From Polytrichum commune (lineage: Eukaryota > Streptophyta > Polytrichopsida > Polytrichales > Polytrichaceae), in NCBI GenBank assembly GCA_950295325.1, contig OX485804.1:44518001-44582000 (forward strand): a stretch of DNA of 64,000 nucleotides. The letters run 5' to 3'. Both the position numbers and the translations under genes were made by a program. A model generated the notes under the pieces. The model ran no database searches. It was not told the origin of the DNA and saw nothing but the letters and a program-made list of their open reading frames with translations. Numbering within the stretch: position 1 is the first letter of the stretch; each line of letters begins with the position of its first letter. This document shows positions 12,535-24,986 of the stretch, piece after piece.

Positions 12535-13125
12535 TGTCTCTTTGCTATGAAGAAAAAAAAATGAAAAAAACAACAACAATTGTGCAACAACATCATCAAT
12601 AACTTTGACTCTTGACGACATCATCACAAATGAACGTAGACAACCCCTTAATTCAGTTACTCTTCCCTTATTACGACACCTATATTCGAATCAGATGCCA
12701 TGGTTTGGTGTGGCTCTAAGAACCTATAGCAAATAGACACCATGTGTTTAAAAAGAGATTGGACTGTGTGCTCAAAACATGATAACCATTCTAGACTCAA
12801 CAATAAACATAATCAAGCGGACACATATGACAGTTTTGATGAGCACGGAAATCTTTGCTTTGGTTATGAATAAGGTAATCACATGAGCCCCAAAAAATGA
12901 CAACTTGGAAAGTGGCTATGGGCCTCGTCGATTTGGAGTTGCTAGTCATCTCATACTAATAATAGCATGGTTCAAATCGTAGGAGAAGTGGGCTTGTTGG
13001 TAAAAGTAGTCTTTTAAGACTCGTCTACTTTTAGTTCCTTTTTCACATCCCTCACAAATGAAAAGGTAAAGAAAGAAAAAGTCTCGACACTCCACAAAGG
13101 ATGAGGAGAGCCGGTACGGCCTAAA
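12535..13125. other. Intergenic, dispersed repeat copy
   Basis: 12640-12960 is a copy of the dispersed family with ACACCTATATTCGAATC, TGGTTTGGTGTGGCTCTAAG and ATGAGCACGGAAATC. No gene is seen. Confidence 0.45.
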
Positions 13126-13505
13126 AGGTAGATGGGTCTTAAGTGGCTTGTTTTCTTAATTAGACCCCTAGATTTGATTGGTATGTAGTTTGGTGAGGAT
13201 CAAAGAGCAAACATCATAAAGTCACATGTTCCAAAGAGATTGGATGACGTCTTCAAATATCAATAACTACTCTACACTCACAAAAAGATGAACACAAATG
13301 GAAAGACCTATATATATCCAAGTTAAGAAACGAATAAACATGCACTTCCAATAACTATAGGTATTACATCAGGAAAGGTCTGATTTTCAGTCTAATTTTT
13401 TTTCTTATGCAGATTGTTATCGCAACACGAGATTTTGTTGTGCAAATTCAATCGGTAGAAGTTGGAGAACATGAAACGCGAACCTAATCACACCCGCATT
13501 ACATT
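13126..13505 (+). mobile_element. TA-family element copy
   Basis: It starts at about AAGGTAGATGGGTCTTAAGT and ends near AATCACACCCGCATTA. It contains the family landmarks GATCAAAGAGCAAACATCAT, GTCTTCAAATATCAATAAC and GTAGAAGTTGGAGAACATG. The termini are eroded, so the borders are approximate. It lies just upstream of the promoter of the IDM1-like gene. Confidence 0.6.
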
Positions 13506-13643
13506 AGATTTGGATTTGCTAACCATCTCATAACGGGCGCGTGTTTCCATAGCATACGAGAAGTGGGCTCGTTGCTAAAAGTAACCATTCTTGACTTGTC
13601 TACCTTAGTTCCTTTTTCCCCGATCCTCATGACACGGTCACAA

Positions 13644-13896
13644 ATGAATGCAGATCACATCATTCATCCAGTGAACGAACATCATCCATCCATCCATCCA
13701 TCCATTCGAAGGGAAAGAAAGAAAAATCCTCGGAGAAGAGCCTAATATACTTAAAAGAAAGAAAGAAAAATGAATGCAGATCACATCATTCATCCAGTGA
13801 ACGAACATCATCCATCCACCCATCCATCCATTCGAAGGGAAAGAAAGAAAAATCCTCGGAGAAGAGCCTAATATACTTAAAAGAAAGAAAGAAAGA
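13644..13896. repeat. 126-bp tandem duplication in the IDM1-like promoter
   Basis: The block starting ATGAATGCAGATCACATCAT at 13644 is repeated almost unchanged at 13770, a period of 126 bp. Each copy carries a (CATC)n tract, the phrase CCTCGGAGAAGAGCCTAATA and a GAAA-repeat tail. The near identity means a recent duplication. It lies about 0.5-0.7 kb upstream of the start codon, so it could affect promoter activity. Confidence 0.9.
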
Positions 13897-13960
13897 AAGA
13901 AAAAGAGCAACTTGAAGACACACACACTCCAAAACCAAACACCTACAGACACAAAAACAA

Positions 13961-13963
<3 letters not shown>

Positions 13964-14011
<48 letters not shown>
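13964..14011. repeat. (GA)24 microsatellite upstream of the IDM1-like gene
   Basis: About 24 uninterrupted GA units. They are followed by a GAC/GAA-rich stretch and sit roughly 350 bp upstream of the start codon. GA/CT tracts are common in plant core promoters and 5' leaders (Y patches, GAGA-type sites). A regulatory role is inferred from position only. Confidence 0.85.
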
Positions 14012-14014
<3 letters not shown>

Positions 14015-14333
14015 CGACGACGAAGAAGAAGAAGAGGGAGAGGAAGAGGGAGGAGGCTTGACAGGGCTCCTCGTCGTCGCGGGCGATTCATGGAGCTCGT
14101 GGCCACACTCCTGGGCTGGAGGTTTAGCGCCGCAGGGGTGGACGCATTGGCCTTGTGAAAAACATTGCGTCGGAAATCTGCCCATCATTTATCATTATCG
14201 TTAGCAATAGCGCATTCTCTTAGGCGCTGCTTCTTCTTCTTTATTTGCGCCCCTGTGGTCGAAGCCTGTAGGTAGGTAGGTCAATTGGGGTTTCATTTGG
14301 TGTTGGTTTTGCGGAGGGAGCGAGGGAGCTGAG

Positions 14334-14375
14334 ATGAAACGAGTAAGAGAGGCACAGGATGTGGAATTCGTGTGA
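14334..14375 (+). promoter_or_regulatory. Short uORF overlapping the IDM1-like start codon
   Basis: The ATG at 14334 opens a 13-codon frame ([13 protein letters not shown]) that stops at 14373-14375. That is 14 bases beyond the main ATG at 14359 and in another frame. If the transcript starts upstream of 14334, a scanning ribosome would meet this ATG first. An overlapping uORF usually lowers translation of the main frame. The transcription start is not known from sequence. Confidence 0.55.
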
Positions 14376-17300
14376 AGGCAAGGGGATGACGGAGAGCGGA
14401 GCGGGCGGGGGTCGACAAGGAGGGACAACGAAGCTCGGGTTAGGTTCGCTCGTTGAGGTGAGTTGGTTTTGTCTTAGGGGGCGTGCATTGTGTGAATTGG
14501 CTCTGTATTTGAGAGAGAGGGAGAGAGACAGAGAGAAGGGAGGGGGAGGGGGAGGGGGAGAGAGAGATGTGTTTGTGTATTTGTTTGGATGTGTGTGTGT
14601 GTGTGTGTGTGTGTGGGTGTTGGTATGGGAACGGCTAGGGTTTGGTAAGGGAAAGGGAGGAGTTAGAGAGTGAGGGTAACATAGAGGTGTGTGTAACATG
14701 CGTGGTGAAGGGAGTTGTGTGCAGGTGCGGCTGAACGAACAAGGGTTGCGTGGGTCGTGGCATCCAGCGGTGGTGGTGAAGGTGAAATCGGGGAGGAGAG
14801 TGGTGGAGTATGAGGAACTCCTGAGTGAGGAGAGAGAAGGGAAGAAACTGCGGGAGACGATTGCGGTAGGGAAGAGTTTGGATGGGGGAGGAGGAGTGAG
14901 AGTGTCGCCTCGGAAGTTAAGCGGGAGGAGTTCGGTGGTTAAGGATCGTATTGTATTGAGGCCGCGGCCTCCCAAGCTCGCTTATCCGCCTCGTTGTAGC
15001 TGGACGAAAGGGCTGTGGGTGGATGTGTTTTGGAACGATTCTTGGTGGGAGGGAATTTTGCAGGAGAGCATCACGTCGGGGAAACAGGTGGTGAATGTCT
15101 TCTTCCCTGACGAAGGGGGTGTGGAGGCTTATGCAATCAAGAATTTGAGGGTTAGGCAGGAGTGGGATGAAGAGACTGGGTTGTGGAGTTTGAAGGGTCA
15201 TACGGGGGGGCATAATTCTATCATCCCTAGTTTCAAAGAGTATAGTGCAAAGAAGATAGAGCTAGGGCATGAGAATAGTGGAGAGCCGAAATGTGAAAGC
15301 GAGAATCTTCAATTGGTGAAGAAGGTGGTAGTGAGAGGAGGAGGAACGCCTTGCGACGATGACCTTTCGTCTTGTGTTTGGAAACGATCGCAGCAGAGGA
15401 AGCAATGTCCGAGGAGTAGAGGAGCAGTAAAAGCCTTAACCACTCAATCTCCTGGGTTAGATCTGTTGAAGGCCAATTGCGGCAGCAGGAAATCGAAAAT
15501 TAGTGTGGTGAGGCAAAGTGAGAGTCCGAAGAAGCGAGTGTTGTCATTTCACAAAAAAACAATAATGCAGAAGAAGGAAGGGCGAGAAATCATCCCGGCA
15601 CCTTGTTTCGATGATGAGACATCATCATACAGAAAGGGAGTAGTAGTCTCACAGCGGCGAGGAGCGAGCTCTCCTCGCGACTACTGCAAGGTTGCGAGAA
15701 AGCAGGGGGGTCAGGAGAGCAATGGAAATTATCTGGGTTATGCCCATGATTTTGGAGGAGGGAGACAGCGGCAGCTTGTAAAGCAGCATCAGAAGGCCAT
15801 GGATGCGAAAGATGACGATGGTATGAGTGGGATGATGACCCCATCAGGTAGTCCGGATCAAGAAGGAGCAGCAGCTGCTGCTGATGGATGTGTCGATATG
15901 CTAATTGACGAGAAGGATACACCTCCTTATATCCATACACCTAGGAAGGCCAATTATTTAGAGTTCACACAATGGGAAAGTCCTGGTAAGAAACCAAGCT
16001 TTGGAATGGCATTTAATATCCAGCAACGGCAGACTTCAGGAGACACTGATGCTGGCCAGCATGCTATTATTGACTCTAAACATCATGTCGTTAAGATCGA
16101 AAAGAGCGAAAAGAAATGCAAGAAGCGACCGGCTGGCAATCACCTTGGGGGAGACGCAGACAGGAAAAGGAAGAAGAGCAGGGGTGCATATCCAGATGAT
16201 GCTCAGTTAGTGTCATCAGGGATAATGGTGCCGTATTCCCAAGAAGGATATAGGAGTAAAAGAGCTGTGACCCATTACAAACCCTCTGCTGCTGCTCAAG
16301 ATAAGTCTGGGAAGAAGAAGGGAACTCGAGGAGGCTGTCGCATGGAAGTGCTCTTGTCCGCTCCTGGTGACAATGATGTCGTAAAGGAGGGCAATAGTGG
16401 AGTGAGTTCAAATACAAGAAAAAATATTCTTTCGTGGCTGATAGAAGCAGGGGTGTTGGTTAAAGATCAGAAGGTGTCCTACATGCACAAGGGGAGGAAG
16501 GAGTTGGGGCATGGGTGGGTGACTTCAGAGGGAGTAATCTGTGGTTGCTGTCATGATGTCTTCACACTCTCTTACTTTGAGGTGCATTGTGGTAGTAAAT
16601 TGCATCGACCTTGCCAGAACATTTTTGTGGATGATGGCAAGTCACTCACTGACCTACAGATGGAGGTTTTTGAAAAGGGAAATGCATTAGGAGGGGCAGA
16701 TCCATTACATCCTCCAACAGGATTGGGGAAGAGACAAAGATCTGAGAACGAGGAAGGAAAGGTAGAAGATGGAAGTGATGATACATGTGGAGTTTGTGGT
16801 GATGGAGGGACGCTCATCTGCTGTGATCACTGTCCATCAACCTTTCATCTGGCATGCATGGAGCTGCAGGTGAAGATTGCCGCATGACATTGTGTTTGCT
16901 GCTGAAGTCACTGACTTATTTATCACTCTTTACTGTTGACAAGCTCTTAAGCGATATAATAGCCTGCCTTGTGTAAATTCATATCAAGAGGTTTAGTGAG
17001 ATGGTTTTTACACCCCCAGTAATGGGATGAAATGCCACCTTAGTCAATGAAAATCTATTTTGTCTTGCAACAGAGAATGCTGTAGGCTTGGGTTTGCTTC
17101 ATGGCAATGCTGATAGTTGTTGAATTTATCTTGCTCTGCAACTTACATCAATTTCATTTCTTCAGGAAGTGCCAAAGGAGGATTGGTTTTGTCCCAATTG
17201 TCGATGTGCCATATGTGGTGGAAGCGAATTCAATGGAGATCAGAGTACTTTCAATGAGCTGACAGTGCTGTTCTGTGACCAATGTGAACGTGAATGTAAG

Positions 17301-20300
17301 TGCACAGGAACTCTGGAATTTATTCACCTGTCTGTAGATCTGCCAATCAGATGGACTTGTGTTTAGTGGCATTGAGTAACTGGTTCTCTTAAAACAAGGA
17401 AACAAAGACTCTTTTCAGCTGTGTAGATGCTACCTATGCCATAGCTCGGGAATTTGTTTTCTGTTGATAGCAGAGATGCCTCATTGTTTTTAATCTTGTA
17501 CATGAATTCAGCACGGGAACAAAGAGATGACTTTATTCCCACCCATAGATAGGGCTCTCTAGAGTGTAGGACTAGTGCCTGCAAATAATGTGTCCATTCG
17601 ATAAGCCTGATGTAGATTTGGCCTAAACAAAGCTGATGGGACCTAAAATTATGTCAAGTTACTGATGCTGCTAAGGTGTTGCAGTTGATACACTTCTCAT
17701 GGAAGATGTTTTTGCTGTGCAGTTCATGTGAAGTGCCTCTATGACAGGGGCTTCCCCAAGATGGACAAGTGTCCTGAAGAAAGTTGGTTTTGTGGCAAAT
17801 CGTGTACAAAGGTATGTTATGCAAGGTCTCATGCACACAATCTTATAGGAAGTCAATTCTGGGTATTAATGATGATTACTGGCAACTTGAATTCTCACGA
17901 GTCTGTTGCACCAAGGTATAATTGCATGAATGTTGTCTTTGAGAATCTGAGGCTGTAGCAGACTGCAGGAAGGAGTGGACTGAATTGGTTGGATGAAACC
18001 GTGTTGCCGTTTATGGTGTATAACATAAGACAATTACATCATGGGGCTGTGGATCAGCTATCAGCATTTCACCAACCTTCATATCAATCTGGTGTCTTTT
18101 AAGCTAATGGGTAAAAACAACTTCTGGATTGCAGATCCACCAGGGTTTGAGAGGGCTTGTTGGCATCACAAATGCTTTGGATGATGGATTCTCATGGACG
18201 TTGCTGAGATCTCAAGCTGAAGACACAGATCTTAAGTCGGATTTCGATAAAGAGCTGATGGCTGAACATAACATTAAACTTTCTATAGCATTGAGTGTAA
18301 TGCAAGAATGCTTCAGGCCTATGATCGACCCACGAACCAACCTTGATCTAGTTGCTCATGCTCTGTACAATCGAGGGTAAGCTGCCCTCAAAACTTTTGT
18401 TGTTCACTTTGTTGTGGTCAGTATACTAAGTGTGCTTCACATGTCTCCTTGCCTGTCAATATTATGATCATGTATTCCCTTTCCATAGTTTGTAAGACAT
18501 GTTGATTGAGGTTTCTCTGCCTGTGACTTAACCTCAGGATTCCTGTTTACCGCAGATAATGAAGTTTGTTTTTACAAGGGATAAGGGTAGTAAAATGGAT
18601 ACAATGTGAAGGAATGGGGCGCTTTTGCTAATGAAGAGGCTTTTCTTGAGACTGAACAAAGTGTTGAATGGCGGAATACCCTAAAAACTGCAACTTGGGG
18701 GGTTTCTTAGAATTTGCTCCATGCGAATGTCTGATCAATTCTTTTGAATCTTTCTATATTCCATTTATTTTTAGCATTGTTGTATTGCTGGGATCCTGAC
18801 CGTCTTGCAGTTTCTAAGAAAACTTACCATTGTTTTGGTTTGTCATGCAGGTCAGATGTAAGTCGACTAAATTATCGAGGCTTTTACACCATGATTCTTG
18901 AGAAAGGAGACGAGCTTGTGTCTGTTGCAACAATCAGGTATTTAACTGCCTAATGTAATCCCACTGAGTCTAAGGACTTCCACTTGTCATTTCTTTCTCC
19001 ATTTCACATGTTTGTCATGGGTGAACTTTGGAAGGTGACTTGTGTGTATATGGAGGTGATCTGTTGCTTGTTTTGAGCTGAAACTGTTTGTGGGGGTTCC
19101 AGGGTTCATGGAGCAGTTGTGGCAGAAATGCCTTTGGTCGGAACTCGGTACCAGTATCGTAGACAGGGGATGTGTCGCCGTCTCATGTTTGCAATTGAAC
19201 AAGTGAGTTTTTCATCATTCTTTTGGGAGTTGGTATCTCTCTTATTACTACTGAATAGATATGACTATTACTGGCCTCCTCTTAAAATGTCTCTCTGGTG
19301 CTTTTAAACCTAATATCTACTGCTCTCGTGTTTTTATCGATTCATATTATTGAATTTTGCAGTCTTCTTTCCATCATGGAGCTTTTCAATACTTACGAGG
19401 ATGGACCTTTTTGACATTAGGTGTATTTGGGTCCAGATGTTGCGAATGGTAGGGGTAGAGGCCTTGGTGCTTCCAGCAGTTCCGGAATTGATGGATACTT
19501 GGATTGGCGCTTTTGATTTCCAAGCCCTGGACGTATTGCAGAAAAGGGCTCTCACACAACTGAACCTTATGGCTTTCCCAGGAACTTCTCTGTTGTGTAA
19601 ACCACTTTCTAGATGGCAACACCAATCACATTGTAAAGGTACTGTATTCTGATCACAGTAATATGACCCTTCAGCATACATCACCTCCAATTACATGCCA
19701 CAAACTCTATTGACCAAACTTCCAAGTTGAAAAATACCTGCATCACATAATATTGACACCTATATATGCCATTAATTGTCAAATTAGAGATTATATTGTT
19801 TCTGGAGGCCTCGAGAACAATTAAAACTGAGCCCTGTATATTTTGATATTGTTTCCTTTCCTCAAACATGTAGCACTCTGTTGTCTGGCATTCTCCAATA
19901 CTAAAATGGTAGTCTATTCTCAGTTGTTTAATAAGATAATTTTTTGACAAGCATAATGTGTGGGGGGTTTGAAACTAAGAAGCAGGATCTAATTGCATAA
20001 ATTTGCTGAATGAGCTCACATGCATTGAGGGTACATGTCATTGACAGAATTTATGCTGCCTTTGCAGGACTCTCTCAATCTGTACGTGACAAAGTACATT
20101 TGCATCTATCTCAGAATCGCCACGCTGAGAATGGTATGGTCAATGTCCCGATTGGAGGTTCACGGGGGTTGATTAGTCAAGACGTTAGCAATTCACAAAG
20201 AGGTGATTCTCTACAGAGCTCTGTGTTAAAGATAAAGGATGTCAAGAGGCGCAACATTCTTGGGTCTGAATCTCCTGCAAGCTCTCCACCCCCTCGAGAA

Positions 20301-22321
20301 GTCGTATCCAGAAGGGAGCTGACACAAAGTCAGTATCAAGGCGACAGGTACACAGTCTCCACCCTTGTAGCGTTAACAATGGTGTGAAGGTAGAGAAAGG
20401 TAGTAACAAAGATGATCTAGTTTAACCTCTTTAAGCATATGGCCTTTCAGTTCAATCATTGAACACCAATCCTCATTGTTGTGCACCTGTGCCAAGTGTT
20501 CCTTGGTATCCAAAAAAGGATATAAACTGAAATTTCTATGTGTTAGCTTAAAAGTAAAATGGGGTGGGAAAGTGAACCTGTTCTAGCTGGATGTAAATAT
20601 ATGAAGCACTAGAGATAGACTTTACTAGCACATGATGGAAGTCACGGCATTTACTATGTTAATTTTTGTAGATTCATATTATTTGAAGGCTTCTGTACCT
20701 TCCTGCTGAAGTTTTGCACAACACATGTGACAGTTCGACCATTACTTGCTCTTGGTTGCAGGTATCGTGAGAATGGAAGCACACCAAAGCAACATGCGGA
20801 GAACATGTACAGTACAAAAGTAGTTGTTGGAACCACACGTTCGAAGCGTTTGGTAAGAAATTTGTGTTTTGGGTTTTTTATTTTGGCTAATGGAGGAACT
20901 TGATAAGTGTGATGCTAGCGCAATGTCCACTATCTGGGAGCAGAAACGGTTGTTGAAAGTAGATGACAGTCTCACCCTAATATGACAATACACCTCATGA
21001 GTTGGGAAATTTGAATGCTTGCAAATTATGATGTCCAAGAGAATGAGGTTGTTTAACACATAGGTTGAGAACCCTCTATCCATACTCCATGAATTTTCCT
21101 ACTGTGATCAAGTTGTTATAATGTCCGATTGTTTGCATATGACGTTTGGCAGGTTTTTACTAGTGTTGCACTGGTATCACCTTCATTTGATAACACTTAG
21201 ATATATATATATGTGTTAAACAACTCTAGTATCAATATGCTATTAGGATGGCATTGATCCAAATATTGACTTGGGTGCACAAAAATTCTCTTATTTGTGA
21301 TACCCACTAAGTATCAGTATCTGACTATTGTAATACCAGTTATGTAGGTTCCTTGATACCATTTTTAATATTGTGTCATGCATTCACCCAACTTATATAC
21401 CTGGTCCAGCATTGGGTTTTTACTTAACAAGTAAAAAATGGGGTGTGACAGGTTAAAACCACTCGATGGGTCGCTGATGCTATGAAGAAGCTGATCGGCC
21501 GTTCCTACTCGACTGAAGGAGATCCTTCAAGTCCTAGTGGCTTGTCTGACGACAGGCAGCTGATGGCCGAGGGCGCTTCGAAAGAAACTGTTGCAAACAT
21601 TGTGCATGGATCTGGTACTTCATCTGGTTATGGCAGGGTGTCTGAGGATAGACAGCTGATTGTCAGGGAGACTCCACCGGCTCAAAATTGTGAAGATCCT
21701 AACATAGCAACTGGTAGAACTACTACTTTTCCACAAAGTGCTGTGAGTTGTAGTATGGAAGCTCCAAATCCAGCGGAGCCTCAGAAGTTGATAATCCGCA
21801 TCAAGCTGGGTCAAAAAAAGGAGAAGAAGGAGAAGCGGAAGAAGGTGAAACGACACAAAGGCAACAAGAAAGAAGACTCTACTGCAGTATTAGGGACAAC
21901 CGAGGAGGCAGCTCTCTTGCAATTGCCATTCTTGTCAGTGCACCCTCATAATTGCTCAGACACAACAAGCCCAGGACCGTCGAGTGATGAATCACCGCCA
22001 ATGATGGGCAACAACGCTTTGACCGTTTTCGAAGCTCCATTGCCACTTGCCTCATTGCAGCCAGTAAGTTTCAGTCCTGCTCCGCTTGACATCATTGCTA
22101 CAGATAACTGTGATTTTGTCACGATTGTCCCTGATGAAGACTTTGAAGATTTGGCAAATGCTGCTGCAATGGTCGATGGCAGCAACACAAAGAGATTCAA
22201 GGCACCTGGAGCGGACCTCGTCGAAATTGTGCCTGCACTTGATACACAAGGTTACTTGCTGCCTTTGCTTAATCACAGAAGACATCTCCTCAGAAGCGTA
22301 AACCAAATTTCCCCAAACTAA
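14359..22321 (+). CDS. IDM1-like: IDM1-like histone acetyltransferase-type PHD-finger protein (1444 aa, 11 exons)
   Basis: Exons: 14359-14457, 14725-16869, 17166-17295, 17723-17811, 18135-18376, 18851-18937, 19103-19202, 19437-19638, 20068-20347, 20762-20852, 21452-22321. All introns are GT-AG and every phase closes. The first in-frame ATG after a TAA at 14344 was taken as start. Domains in order: an Agenet/Tudor unit split by intron 1 (from GSLVEVRLNEQG, residues 29-75); a second unit ([15 protein letters not shown], about 125-175); a basic low-complexity region; the Tify-domain-binding domain ([11 protein letters not shown], from about 600); PHD1 ([16 protein letters not shown], from about 721) and PHD2 (CAICGG to WFCGKSC, to about 820); a GNAT acyl-CoA-binding fold ([10 protein letters not shown], about 880-1030); a Ser/Pro-rich tail with a Lys/Arg cluster near 1280 (possible NLS). 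Known for the family: Arabidopsis IDM1/ROS4 acetylates histone H3 and supports active DNA demethylation. The nuclear role here is inferred; substrate specificity is not visible. Confidence 0.92.
14590..14615. repeat. (TG)n microsatellite in intron 1 of the IDM1-like gene
   Basis: Thirteen TG units inside the 267-bp first intron (14458-14724), preceded by a GAGAGG/GGGAGG purine-rich stretch. The repeat lies between two coding exons that together make one Agenet unit. Confidence 0.85.
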
Positions 22322-24935
22322 ATACCCCTTTTAACATAACCTGTCTGTTTGCTACAATGTGACGATGATGGTTGTTGCAAGTGACTGGAAGGAGGAGAAA
22401 ATGAAGTTAGCAAAGAGCACTTAGAATCTTCATGTGCGTTCCACACAGTTCACATTTCTTCCCATTTGGGGATTGTGAAATTTTGATGACTGTAAGATAG
22501 GCGTTCATGGGAGCGCTCACCTTGTATAGAGGCCACTTCACTTCTAACTCAGGTTCTCCACATTGTTGCTGGCACCCAAATCAAAAGTAGATGGATATAA
22601 GCATACAGAAGTCTAATCAAATAGCGTAACACTTGGCAAGTATTTGTATCTGCCTTGGTGCAATTGCACTGAATAAATTCATTTTTGGCATACAATTTGG
22701 TGTTTGTGTTCTGGACATCTGTCATTTACATTACTCGTTCTACATGTTGTGGTTGAATGCAAGTATGAAAGCAGGCCTTTGAATGACACTTTTAGCTTTG
22801 TACACACTTCTTGTAGGACATAAACATGTAATCAATGCAAGCTATTTAGAAGATCCAATTCATGCCCTTAGCCATCTCCCTTATGTTCTTGGAGCTCAAA
22901 TGAATATCTTACTCATTATATCAGGTGAAGATTCTCTTTTTCACTAAATGATCATATAGGGTCCCACGACTACATTGACCATTGAGTTTAGAATGATCAA
23001 CAAAATTTGTACATGCAGTCCAATCTCTGTAAAACACAAGTCTTTTCATAGTTCATTCTTAGGTCCATACACCACTCAAATATAGGTGTTTGTTTAAGAT
23101 GACTCTAAATTAGGGCAGCCACAATCACCTACTGCATTGGATTTGGAATTGTGTCATACAATTAGCAATTACAAATCTTGAAGATTGTCAATCCAAGTTG
23201 AGATGCAAAAGTTATTTGAGCCAGGAGTAACATTTCTTTTAAAAATCTATATAAGTGATCAAATCTAACTTACTCTTCAAACTCTCTTAACTATCAACGT
23301 ATAATGGTGTCTATAGTTTGGGGTACAAGTCTCACCATATAAGGTAGATGTACCTAGTTCCAATATGGCAAAAATATGGACACCTATATTTAAGTGGTAT
23401 ATTTAAAAAGTATAAGACTATGTGCTCAAAATATGTTCACTATTCTAAGTTCAATAATCAATATGATTGGGGAACCTATACAATTGCTTAATGAGCTCGA
23501 GAAACTTCATTTTGATAATAAATAAAATACTCATATGAGCTCCAATAATTATAAGGCACATGGCTACGGGCACAATGATTCGGATTCCATATCCTATGCA
23601 ATGTTGGTGCAGAGGGAAAAGTATCTGAATAGCACACGTCTACCTTACCACTCAAATATAGTTGTTTAAGAAGACTGACAACAAACGGCTAACATACCTC
23701 ATCTACTGTAAGGTTTTATTTTGGTCGAGTCATCTTGGAAGACTATCAAAGCATCTCAGTGCGATGTCGTGAAGAAAATGCTCCTGAACTGGAGGTACAA
23801 AGAATTATGAACCACTACAATATCAATATTAATCAATGTGTGTCCAGAGGGTACTTATTGGGTGGAATCATACTTGTGATTTTCATTGCAAATACTAATT
23901 TTTTTTATAAAATTTTTTTTATTCACTTGGGCCCACAAATATGGTTAGCATCTGCTTTCAACAATCGTGCTTTCCAAGGGGCCAGAAAGTATGTAAAGGT
24001 AGTTGGGTCTTAATGGTCACTTTTTCTGACTTCGTCTATGATATGAAACTCGAGATTAGTGCAAGATGATTAGCAATTCCAACCTGTGGTTTGTAGCCAC
24101 TTTTCTCATGATTTTTTGGGGATTATATGGAGATCTTTGTTCATTCTCAAAGTGAAGATTCTTGTGCTTATTAATTAGTCATATAGGTCTTCCCCCAATT
24201 ATGTTGACTCTTGCGTTTAGCATGGTTGACACATTTTGAACATGTAGTCCAATTTCTTTTAAACACATGTTGTTTTTGTGTCCGTTCTTGGATCCACAAG
24301 CCATGTACCACTCAAATATAGGGATCTGGTAAAGGGAAAGTAACCAAGCTAGGTGCATCCACCTTAGAAATTGTTTGGACCATCTTTGCATCGGTTAAAT
24401 CAACTTTTTGTTTTCTTTAGATATTGTTTGCAACGCTTTTAGTAATTGGATGTCAAAGTTGATTGTTAAACAAAACAATTTATTGAATATAACTTCCAAC
24501 CACTACCAACATATGAGCACTAGGCAATTGTCTTGCGCCAATGAAAAAAAATTGGACATCTACCACTGGAACAAATTTGTGGATTTTCTAATGATGCATG
24601 ACACTTGTCCATGACTCATATTGCTTACAATGAAGCTATACCACCTGAAGCCACAACATCACCTGCCTTGGAACAACTTGGTCTTAATTTTCTTCTAACA
24701 ACTTGGTGCCCTTCAACCTCAACTTCATCTAAATTAGTGCATTGATTATCCAATTAGTGTGTGTTACTATTGGGAGTTACATTGTGCAATAACATCTTAC
24801 TCAAGAGTTTCAACAAGAGTAACTCTAGAACATAAATGACTATGCTTGGTAAAATATTGCATTGCATAACTCCAAATAGTAAACGCACTAATTGGGATAA
24901 TCAGTGTGCTCATAACTGTAGGTTAAATTTAGAAT
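22322..24935. other. Intergenic between convergent genes; repeat copies
   Basis: The IDM1-like 3' end lies at the left. Copies of the dispersed CACTCAAATATAGGTGT family occur at about 22900-23110 (minus), 23350-23690 (plus) and 24150-24330 (minus). A segment at about 23926-23990 (CACTTGGGCCCA..., CTTTCCAAGGGGCCAG) recurs in diverged form at about 25318-25376, which shows an old local duplication. The 92-codon frame at 23735-24013 has no domain. Confidence 0.45.
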
Positions 24936-24986
24936 TTGTTGTGATTCCCCTTCCTTGTGACGACCTAGCATCCATTTCTGCTGCAA
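24936..24986 (-). pseudogene. Duplicated 5'-exon fragment of the RNase III-like gene
   Basis: The minus strand repeats the acceptor and start of exon 2 of the adjacent gene: a T-rich tract, GCAGCAG, then ATG (24975-24973) and MDARSSQGRG followed by ITTNS. The functional exon reads MDARPSQGRG then FTTDS. After about 15 codons the similarity stops, and the frame ends soon after. It lies about 0.55 kb beyond the 3' end of the functional gene on the same strand, so it is the remnant of a partial tandem duplication. Confidence 0.75.

Noticed and set aside
13638-14188. Minus-strand frames of 80-106 codons
   Set aside because: They are translations of the duplicated CATC/GAAA block and the GA microsatellite.
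14241-14975. Minus-strand 244-codon frame rich in Ser, Pro and Thr-His repeats
   Set aside because: It is the antisense reading of GA and GT repeats and of IDM1-like exons, so its composition is explained by simple repeats.
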